Source: Planctomycetia bacterium | GTDB lineage: Bacteria; Planctomycetota; Phycisphaerae; Phycisphaerales; SM1A02 | DNA length: 10,558 nucleotides | Direction: 5' to 3' | NCBI GenBank assembly: GCA_009936695.1 | Contig: JAACEA010000284.1 | Location: 1-10,558, forward strand | In this document: positions 1 to 5,564 of the stretch, piece by piece | How the letters are laid out: every line of letters starts with the position of its first letter | Numbering within the stretch: the stretch's first letter is position 1 | The notes under the pieces: generated by a model | Database searches by the model: none | What the model was told of the DNA's origin: nothing | The model's input: only the letters and a program-made list of their open reading frames with translations | Program-made: the position numbers and the translations under genes

Positions 1-1
1 C

Positions 2-298
2 ATGGAAGAGAACTACGATCTTGTTCCTGGCACGTTCTTCCTGACCGACATTCAGGCCCAGAGTTCGAACGCGACCGGCGCGGTTCAGTTCTCCGACTTC
101 GACGCCGAAGTCCAGGCCTTCTACGACACCATGCTCGCGGAGCTCGACTTCGGCACCGAAGCGATGCTCGACGGCTTGGTTTTCTACCAGAGTGCCGATG
201 GCGAATGGCAGGACATCGTGAGTTACGTTCCTGCCCCCTCCGCGATGGCTCTTCTCGGTCTCGCCGGCCTTGCTGGGCGACGCCGACGAAACGGCTGA
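2..298 (+). CDS. Exported protein with PEP-CTERM-like C-terminal sorting signal, 5' partial
   Basis: The reading frame is open from the window edge to TGA at 296-298. The ATG at position 2 is only the first Met in view, so the true start is probably upstream and the visible 98 residues are a C-terminal fragment. The body (about residues 1-72) is acidic and rich in Asp, Glu, Phe and Tyr, with no domain I recognise. The tail is diagnostic: VPAPSA at residues 76-81, then a short Ala/Leu/Gly hydrophobic helix, then RRRR at 93-96 and two final residues. This tripartite layout (Pro-containing motif, membrane helix, basic end) is that of PEP-CTERM proteins, which are exported and then processed by an exosortase-type enzyme; the VPAPSA variant is common in Phycisphaerae. 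The function of the body is unknown. A strong terminator follows 50 bases after the stop, so this gene ends its transcript. Confidence 0.8.
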   Translation: MEENYDLVPGTFFLTDIQAQSSNATGAVQFSDFDAEVQAFYDTMLAELDFGTEAMLDGLVFYQSADGEWQDIVSYVPAPSAMALLGLAGLAGRRRRNG

Positions 299-348
299 CC
301 CCGCCTGCGACGCGAACCCGCCGCAAGCGAAGAACTGCAGACACAGTA

Positions 349-383
349 AGCGACCCACGCCTCACGGCGTGGGTCGCTCTTTT
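349..383 (+). terminator. Intrinsic terminator after the PEP-CTERM gene
   Basis: A perfect 12-bp inverted repeat (GCGACCCACGCC at 350-361 and its complement at 366-377) encloses a TCAC loop. An extra A349-T378 pair gives 13 bp. It is followed by TCTTTT at 378-383. Stem, tetraloop and T-tract make this a textbook Rho-independent terminator in the + direction. There is no comparable tract for the minus strand. It separates the upstream gene from the Gfo/Idh gene. Confidence 0.9.
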
Positions 384-533
384 GCCTGGACGGGCTCGCC
401 TCCCGCCTCAAGCCGGAAACGACGACCAACTCCGGAATTGATGCTCCGCCGCGAGCCTGCACCCCTGCGCCGAGGATTCAAACTATTCTCAATCTGGACG
501 GTGACCAAGAGCCCGCGTAGCAAGGAGCCCACA
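384..533 (+). other. Intergenic leader of the Gfo/Idh-DUF2809 unit
   Basis: These 150 bases lie between the terminator and the TTG start of the oxidoreductase. The coding frame of the downstream gene stays open here back to position 270, but the predicted peptide is Arg/Pro-rich and does not resemble the family, so I treat it as untranslated. A short AT-richer patch (about 475-498, containing TATTCT at 484-489) could hold a promoter -10 element, but no convincing -35 lies at the right distance. No other structure was seen. Confidence 0.35.
522..527 (+). promoter_or_regulatory. Ribosome binding site that fixes the TTG start of the Gfo/Idh gene
   Basis: AAGGAG at 522-527 stands six bases before TTG at 534. 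This is a near-ideal Shine-Dalgarno distance. No ATG start exists at a sensible place ahead of the Tat signal: the nearest in-frame alternative, GTG at 501, has no comparable site. This decides the start. Confidence 0.8.
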
Positions 534-1862
534 TTGACCAAGACTCCGAATCACCCCGACCGTTTCGATTCGACCCGGCGGACCGCCACGAAGGCGATGC
601 TCGCGGCCGCGGCGATCCCACTGATCGGTCCGCTTGGAGCGCGTGCCGCCGCTGCTGCCGGCTCCAACACCATCCGCCTGGGAATGATCGGGTACGGCAT
701 CCGTGGGAAGAACCTGCTCGACCAGTTCCTTCGAGCCCCCGGGGTCCGGTTCGTCGGGCTTGCCGAAGTCTGCCCGGCCCGCCGCGACACCGCGATGAAA
801 CGGATCAGTGGCGACCGACGGGGCGAGTTCTGCAAGGCGTATGTCGACGGCTTCGACATGCTGAGGAACGCCGACCTCGACGCTGTCGTGGTGACCACGC
901 CCGATCACGCCCACGCGGTCGACGCGATCGAAGCCTGCCGACGCGGCCTCCACGTCTACTGCGAGAAACCGCTCTCCCGCACCATCGAGGAGGGACGGGC
1001 GATCGCGGATGCCGCGGCCGACTCGAAGGTCGCCTTCCAGGTCGGAAGCCAGCAGCGTTCGGAGTTCGGCCGCCACTTCGTTCGTGCCGCCGAACTCGTC
1101 CGGAACGGATCGATCGGGAAGATCGATCGGGTCTTCATCGGCGTCGGGGATCCCCCGATCGACTGTGATCTCCCGGCCGAGCCGCTGCCCGCCGACATGA
1201 CCGCCGCGGACTGGGATCGATGGCTGGGGCCCGCCGCGAGCCGGGAGTTCAACGCGATCCTCTGCCCGGTGGGCATGCACGGTCACTATCCCCAGTGGCG
1301 GAAGTACCGTGAATTCGCCGGTGGCGGGCTCGCGGACATGGGTGCGCATCACTTCGACATCGCCCAATGGGCGCTCCGCCGCGATGCCTCGGGCCCGAGC
1401 CGGATCATCCCGCCCGAGGACCCGGCGGCAACTCGAGGCCTGCGTCTGGTGTACGACGACGGAATCGAACTCATCCACGACGGAAGCGTCGACTGCCGGT
1501 TCGAGGGTGATGCCGGCTGGATCGAGGCGGGCCGCGGCTACCTTCGCGCCTCGGACCCGGCGATCCTTGAAACCGAGGTGGCCGCGGAGCATCAGCTCCC
1601 CCGCCCGGCCGACCACATCACCGACTGGATCGACGCCATCGGTGAGTCCCGACCGACGATCGCCCCGGCGGAAGCCGGCCACCGGACCGCGACGATCTGC
1701 CAGCTCGCGGCGATCGGCTACGAGCTCGGGACCCCGCTGACCTGGGACCCCCGGACCGAACGCTTCACCGGCGATCATGCCGAGGCCGCGAACGCTCGCC
1801 GCACGCGACCGGGCCGGACGATCTGGACCGGCCACGGACCATCGATCGACGCCGATGCCTGA
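534..1862 (+). CDS. Tat-exported Gfo/Idh/MocA family oxidoreductase
   Basis: The product (442 residues) is an NAD(P)-dependent sugar or polyol oxidoreductase of the Gfo/Idh/MocA family. The substrate cannot be read from sequence. The TTG start is chosen from the AAGGAG six bases upstream. It places a twin-arginine signal at the N-terminus (STRR at 13-16 with K20, then an Ala/Leu stretch to about 43), so the folded, cofactor-loaded enzyme is probably exported. The Rossmann domain starts at about 46, with the dinucleotide loop GYGIRG at 53-58. The family EKP motif is at 144-146. The C-terminal substrate domain has the GGGLADMGAHHFDIAQW segment at 263-279, whose Asp/His residues line the active site in relatives. 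Length is normal for planctomycetal members. The final bases overlap the start of the DUF2809 gene, suggesting one transcript. A minus-strand DUF1080 gene faces it just beyond, which would fit keto-sugar chemistry, but this is inference. Confidence 0.92.
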   Translation: MTKTPNHPDRFDSTRRTATKAMLAAAAIPLIGPLGARAAAAAGSNTIRLGMIGYGIRGKNLLDQFLRAPGVRFVGLAEVCPARRDTAMKRISGDRRGEFCKAYVDGFDMLRNADLDAVVVTTPDHAHAVDAIEACRRGLHVYCEKPLSRTIEEGRAIADAAADSKVAFQVGSQQRSEFGRHFVRAAELVRNGSIGKIDRVFIGVGDPPIDCDLPAEPLPADMTAADWDRWLGPAASREFNAILCPVGMHGHYPQWRKYREFAGGGLADMGAHHFDIAQWALRRDASGPSRIIPPEDPAATRGLRLVYDDGIELIHDGSVDCRFEGDAGWIEAGRGYLRASDPAILETEVAAEHQLPRPADHITDWIDAIGESRPTIAPAEAGHRTATICQLAAIGYELGTPLTWDPRTERFTGDHAEAANARRTRPGRTIWTGHGPSIDADA

Positions 1863-2298
1863 GCAACCCGTCCCCGACGCTCAAGGTCCCGAGACCGGTA
1901 TCCGGGTCCTCGCCCTCGTCGGCCTGCTTCTCGCCGCGACGTTCGGCCTCGCGAGCCGTCAACCCCCACTGCTCGGCTGGCCGGTGATCGGTGCCTACGG
2001 CGGGGACGCCGCCTGGGCGATGGCCGCTTACGCCGGGTGGCGATTGCTTCGCCCCACCGATGCCATCCGAGTGGTCGCGGTGCTCGCGTTGCTGACCGCC
2101 TTCACCGTCGAGTTCTCCCAGCTCGTCCGCGTGGAATGGCTCGATGCGATCCGGTCGACCCGGCTCGGGGCGCTCCTGCTCGGCCGTGGATTCCTCTGGA
2201 GCGACCTGCTGGCCTACACCGTGGGTACGGGCGTGGCGATGACGCTTGATGCGGTGACCCGCCGGATGGGCCTCCGCGGACCCCACCGGGCCGGGTGA
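1855..2298 (+). CDS. DUF2809 family small integral membrane protein
   Basis: A 147-residue hydrophobic protein. I chose the ATG at 1855, which overlaps the 3' end of the oxidoreductase by eight bases (its TGA is at 1860-1862). There is no clear Shine-Dalgarno, so translation is probably coupled. Starting further upstream would only add Arg-rich residues read from the previous gene's other frame. About four membrane helices are visible (roughly residues 17-34, 50-64, 72-86 and 112-131). Conserved-looking motifs match DUF2809: YGGDA at 48-52, VEFSQL at 85-90, WLDAIRSTRLGALLLG at 95-110 and FLWSDLLAY at 113-121. The biochemical role of DUF2809 is unknown. The family sits in the inner membrane and is scattered through bacteria. 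Here it may simply be co-transcribed with the upstream enzyme. The family call is firm; function is open. Confidence 0.85.
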   Translation: MPEQPVPDAQGPETGIRVLALVGLLLAATFGLASRQPPLLGWPVIGAYGGDAAWAMAAYAGWRLLRPTDAIRVVAVLALLTAFTVEFSQLVRVEWLDAIRSTRLGALLLGRGFLWSDLLAYTVGTGVAMTLDAVTRRMGLRGPHRAG

Positions 2299-2320
2299 CG
2301 TCCCGATCGGGGTTCGTCAC
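2295..2320. terminator. Hairpin spanning both convergent stop codons (possible bidirectional terminator)
   Basis: GTGACG at 2295-2300 pairs with CGTCAC at 2315-2320. Inside it CCC/GGG (2302-2304 with 2309-2311) can form a short inner stem. The TGA of the DUF2809 gene (2296-2298) and that of the DUF1080 gene (complement of 2317-2319) both lie within the arms. There is no T-tract in either direction, so termination activity is uncertain. Confidence 0.35.
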
Positions 2321-3042
2321 TTCGAGGCGGCTTTCCACGCGACGATCGGTCGAAGTTCCACTCGGCGAAACTCGATCGCAGCACCCTCGCTCTGCAAGCC
2401 GATGCGGCCAGGCACCTGACGACATCCCGTGGCTTCATTCTGAACGAGTCCGTTGACCTCGAGCGTGAGATCTCCGCGATCGAGGCGAATCCGATATCGA
2501 TTCCATTCACCGAGCGGCTTCTCGTTCGTCTCGTGCGCCTTGACGGTCCGTCGCCCCTTCGTTCGAGCCGCGTCGGCCTTCATCGGAAAGGCGCCGATGT
2601 TCCAGATGTCCCCGGCGTTCCGAGAGTGCAACTGAGCCTCGATGGAAGTGGGCCAGACGGTGTCCTTCCCGACCGTTCGCAGGAGCACCCCGCTGTTGCC
2701 CGCCCCCAGCTCGGGATCGAATCGCCACTCCACCACGAGCTCGAAGTTCTCGTAGCGAAGGTCGGTCTGCAGGTAGCCGACCGGCCCGCCATTGCAGACG
2801 AGCACTCCGTCGCGGACCGACCACGCCTTCGCGGCGTCGGTCGACCCGTCTCCGAAGAACGCGTTCCAGCCGGCGAGATCGGCGCCGTTGAAGAGTTTCG
2901 TGACGGGCCCGAACACGGGCGCGAGCCCATCGGTCGCCGCCGGGGTCGGACGAGATCGCGATTCGGGAGCACCGAACAGGACTTCGCCGGCGAGCAGCAG
3001 AGAGGCGATCAGGATGACGGGGGCGATGATGCGGTATCTCAT
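2317..3042 (-). CDS. Exported DUF1080 / 3-keto-disaccharide hydrolase domain protein
   Basis: A 241-residue secreted protein. Residues 1-24 form a Sec signal peptide (MRYR then a long Ile/Leu/Ala stretch). The rest is one DUF1080 domain (Pfam PF06439), a concanavalin-like beta-sandwich. Family landmarks are LFNGADLAGW at 50-59, WSVRDGVLVCNGGPVGYLQT at 74-93, NFELVVEWRF at 99-108, NSGVLLR at 116-122, WPTSIEAQL at 130-138, GDIWNIG at 144-150, NEKPLGEWN at 173-181, VNG at 196-198 and IGLQSEGAAIEFR at 214-226. Some family members cleave 3-keto-glycosides produced by Gfo/Idh-type dehydrogenases; many planctomycetal paralogues have no assigned substrate. It converges on the Gfo/Idh-DUF2809 unit with an 18-base gap. 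No Shine-Dalgarno precedes the ATG at 3040-3042, but no in-frame alternative start was seen close upstream. A terminator between it and the protease gene indicates separate transcription. Confidence 0.88.
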   Translation of the reverse strand: MRYRIIAPVILIASLLLAGEVLFGAPESRSRPTPAATDGLAPVFGPVTKLFNGADLAGWNAFFGDGSTDAAKAWSVRDGVLVCNGGPVGYLQTDLRYENFELVVEWRFDPELGAGNSGVLLRTVGKDTVWPTSIEAQLHSRNAGDIWNIGAFPMKADAARTKGRRTVKAHETNEKPLGEWNRYRIRLDRGDLTLEVNGLVQNEATGCRQVPGRIGLQSEGAAIEFRRVELRPIVAWKAASK

Positions 3043-3084
3043 GCCGCGAGGATACCGGTCGATGGAGCCGTCCGTCGCGCAAGA

Positions 3085-3119
3085 AGACCGCCCGGTCGCC
3101 GAAGCGGGCCGGGCGGTCT
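3085..3119 (-). terminator. Intrinsic terminator of the metalloprotease gene
   Basis: An 11-bp perfect inverted repeat (AGACCGCCCGG at 3085-3095 and its complement at 3109-3119) encloses a 13-base loop that can itself pair CGC with GCG around CGAA. On the minus strand it is followed by TCTT, a weak U-tract. It begins 28 bases past the protease stop codon and ends about 40 bases before the DUF1080 start, so it probably isolates the two minus-strand genes. Confidence 0.7.
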
Positions 3120-3147
3120 GGATTTCACGAGGTTGCGGGTGTGACGA

Positions 3148-5250
3148 TCAGCAGTCCTCGCCCCACTTCGCGAGGAGGAGTCCGAGATCGGCACCGTTGG
3201 TCGTGCCGTCGTCGTTGATATCGGCATTGGCGGTGGCCCAGGCCGCGAGCAGGAGCCCGAGGTCCGCACCGTCGACGCTGCCGTCGTCGTTGAGGTCCTC
3301 GGGGCAACCACCACCGATCGGTTCGCAGGCGACCAGCAACACGCCGGCGCCCTCGTCACCCACGTCCGGCGAACCGACCTGAATGCGGAAGGTCTGACCC
3401 GCGATCGCGAGGAACGTCACGCTCGGATCGTCGCCGCAGATGTCGTCGGCACAGGCGACCGGGCTCGCTCCGGACGCCGGGCACCCGCCGGTGTAGACCG
3501 CGAGTCGGGAATCGAACGCGGCATTGCAGGTCGCGATGGTCGCGAAGCCGGTGCAGGGCGCCGTCCACTCGAACCAGACGTCCGCGTAGATCTCGGGACC
3601 GCTGGAGACCGAACAGGACAGCGGGAGATCCGCCCCGGATGCCGAGGCGTCGATCGTCGTGAACGATGTTCCCCCGGTGGATACCGAAATGGCGTCCGTG
3701 CAGAGGTCGTTGGCGGGCGGGTCCACCACTTCCTCGAAGTCGACGTCGAGCGTGAAGAGCCCCGCTTCATTGCCGGGACTTCCGACCTGGATGATGAGCT
3801 GCTGGCCCGAGGAGACCACGAGGTCGACGATCGGACCGTCGCCGCAGTCGTTGTCGCTGCAGGCGAGCAGAAGTCCCCCGGACTCCGGACAGGCGTCGCC
3901 CGGCCACACGTTCATTCGGGCGTTGAAGATCGCGTCGCAGATCGAGAGGGTGAGGGTGCCGTTGCCCGGCGCCTCGTAGGTGAACCAGACGTCGTTCCGA
4001 ACCGCGACGCCGGAGACGTCACTGCAGGACGCCTCCGCGATCACGCCGGAGTAGGTCGCCCCGAAGCTGGTGGCTTCGTTGGGCCCCTCTTCGAGGGCGA
4101 TGGCGACGTCGCATTCATCGTTCTCGGCCGGACCGCTGCCGGCGCAGTCGGTGCAGGGAAGCTCGACACGGTAGTGCTCGAGGATGCAACGCATTCGAAG
4201 ATGCTGCTCGTACGTGAAATTGTTCATGCACGAGTCGACGGAGTAGTCCATGTAGTTCCGCTGGTTCTGATGCGACTGGCCGCAGGAACTGCTGGAACTG
4301 CAGCCGCTTGTCGGGCTCTGCTGGGGCAGCGTGTCGCAGATGAGATCGCCGTTGTTGTTGCAGTTGCCCTGACCGGCGCAGCCACCCGAGAACGTGTGCT
4401 CCAGGCCGAGATAGTGACCGACCTCGTGAGTCAGGGTCCGGCCCCCGTCGTAGGGCGCCGACGTCGCGCAATCACCGATCGCGGAATAGAGCACCACGAT
4501 GCGGTCCTGAGCCTGACCGTCGATGTTCGAGCAGCCCAGCGCGGGGACGTAGCCGAGCGCGCCGCTCGCGGTGTTGGTGTACACGTTCATGTATTCACTG
4601 GTATCCCACGCGAGGGAGTTCCAGTACGAGCCGTTGTCATTGAACCAGTTCGTGTTGTCGGAGTACGTAATGCCGTTGCTCGGATTCCCCGACGGGTCCT
4701 CGGTGGCCAGCACGAATTCGATGCGGGCATTCACGCCCGCGGCGCCGGGCGAGCCGGGAATCGCGTTGAAGTCCTCGTTGAGACTCTCGATCTGGCTCTG
4801 GATGCACGCCTCCGAGATGTTCCCCTGCGTGCCGGCGGAGTTCCGGATCACATGGAACACGACGGGAATCACATAGGTCAGGCCCGAGACGGAGTCGTAG
4901 ACGGGATCCGGATCCGTGCCGTTGCAACTGCAGTCACTGGGCGTGCCCGCGCCCGCGACGCCACCCGGCTCGTCGTCCAGCGGCGGACCGGCGATGCGAT
5001 CGTCGATGGCCGGCAGCCCGCAGCGCTTCCCATTCCTGACGAAGGCATCGGAGGCGAGGTACGCCTCGATGTCGCGGAAGACGGCGCGGCCCATCGCGTC
5101 ATTCACTTCGACGGTGCCGTCATCGTGGACCCAGAAGGCCACCGGCTCCGCTGGTCCCACCCTGGTGATTCCGCGCGACTGGGCGAATGCTGTTCCGGCG
5201 ACGGCGAACGTCGCCGACGCAACGAGGGCGAGGTGGAGGTGGGGGCGCAT
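3148..5250 (-). CDS. Secreted M43 (pappalysin-like) zinc metalloprotease with dockerin-like C-terminus
   Basis: A 700-residue extracellular protease. The start ATG (complement of 5248-5250) follows GAGGAG by six bases. Residues 1-23 are a signal peptide ending AFA before Q24. The catalytic domain spans about 125-365: the extended zinc motif HEVGHYLGLEH at 275-285 (H275, E276, H279, G282, H285) and the Met-turn NYMDY at 332-336 identify a metzincin of MEROPS M43, supported by a Cys-rich pattern (C305, C323, C341) and the FTYEQHLRM stretch. Two related modules of about 130 residues follow (374-507 and 511-644), sharing DVWF/ADVWF, a C-x-A-x-F element, ACxDxxCGD and IQVGSP. The tail (649-700) has two calcium-loop repeats, D652-D663 and D678-D689, each followed by LGLLLAxW, and ends in Cys. 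Such dockerin-like tails are frequent in Phycisphaerae and probably mark surface attachment, not cellulosomes. The substrate is unknown. Confidence 0.92.
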   Translation of the reverse strand: MRPHLHLALVASATFAVAGTAFAQSRGITRVGPAEPVAFWVHDDGTVEVNDAMGRAVFRDIEAYLASDAFVRNGKRCGLPAIDDRIAGPPLDDEPGGVAGAGTPSDCSCNGTDPDPVYDSVSGLTYVIPVVFHVIRNSAGTQGNISEACIQSQIESLNEDFNAIPGSPGAAGVNARIEFVLATEDPSGNPSNGITYSDNTNWFNDNGSYWNSLAWDTSEYMNVYTNTASGALGYVPALGCSNIDGQAQDRIVVLYSAIGDCATSAPYDGGRTLTHEVGHYLGLEHTFSGGCAGQGNCNNNGDLICDTLPQQSPTSGCSSSSSCGQSHQNQRNYMDYSVDSCMNNFTYEQHLRMRCILEHYRVELPCTDCAGSGPAENDECDVAIALEEGPNEATSFGATYSGVIAEASCSDVSGVAVRNDVWFTYEAPGNGTLTLSICDAIFNARMNVWPGDACPESGGLLLACSDNDCGDGPIVDLVVSSGQQLIIQVGSPGNEAGLFTLDVDFEEVVDPPANDLCTDAISVSTGGTSFTTIDASASGADLPLSCSVSSGPEIYADVWFEWTAPCTGFATIATCNAAFDSRLAVYTGGCPASGASPVACADDICGDDPSVTFLAIAGQTFRIQVGSPDVGDEGAGVLLVACEPIGGGCPEDLNDDGSVDGADLGLLLAAWATANADINDDGTTNGADLGLLLAKWGEDC

Positions 5251-5564
5251 CTGGGGCTCCTCAGAGGGACATGGGGCCCGACGCGATCTCGCCGGGCCGG
5301 GGTCGAATAGAGCCTCTTCCGCCCATCCAACGAATCATCAGCGTGCACTATCATTCGCGTTCCGGCCCGTCCGGTGACCGGAATCCCGCCATATTCGCCC
5401 AGTTCGGTCATTTTCTCCCTCGAGCACGCGTTTCTAGGACGCAATCCTCGACCGCCTGGACATCCCGCGGCGAGCCACTTGTCGTCCGATAAACCTCTTC
5501 CGCGTGGTGACCTGCGTCCGGGTTTCGCTACTCCCATCGATGCGTCGGGCGTATTCTGGAGGAC
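5251..5564. other. Divergent intergenic region
   Basis: These 314 bases separate the minus-strand protease from the + strand cytochrome/DUF1549 gene and must hold promoters for both. At the left edge is the protease ribosome binding site (GAGGAG, complement of 5257-5262). CCGGTGACCGG at 5371-5381 is an 11-base palindrome with five-base arms; TTCCGG at 5360-5365 can also pair with CCGGAA at 5378-5383. The middle (about 5383-5440) is less GC-rich than the genes. I searched for sigma-70-like -35/-10 pairs on both strands and found none with good hexamers and spacing. I see no RNA gene or credible short ORF here. Confidence 0.5.
5558..5562 (+). promoter_or_regulatory. Close-set ribosome binding site of the cytochrome/DUF1549 gene
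   Basis: GGAGG at 5558-5562 is only two bases from ATG 5565, shorter than usual. The strong match and the absence of a better in-frame start keep this start as the best choice. The next candidate, GTG at 5595, would cut into the hydrophobic signal sequence. Confidence 0.55.

Noticed and set aside
270..533. N-terminal extension of the Gfo/Idh gene to ATG 270
   Set aside because: It would overlap the previous gene and read through the terminator hairpin. It gives an Arg/Pro-rich segment and places the twin-arginine signal about 100 residues inside the protein.
489..1835. Open minus-strand frame of 448 codons opposite the Gfo/Idh gene
   Set aside because: It is Arg/Asp/Gly-rich shadow coding with no motif or signal. 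The + strand gene is unambiguous.
1777..1854. Upstream ATG for the DUF2809 protein
   Set aside because: It adds 26 polar, Arg-rich residues read from another frame of the oxidoreductase gene. It has no ribosome binding site and no match to the membrane-protein family start.
3043..3147. Possible operon linking the protease and DUF1080 genes on the minus strand
   Set aside because: An 11-bp stem terminator sits between them, and the gap is 105 bases, so separate transcription is more likely.
4174..5310. Open + strand frame of 378 codons opposite the protease gene
   Set aside because: It has Val/Arg/Ala-rich low-complexity composition, no family resemblance, and complete overlap with a well-supported gene.
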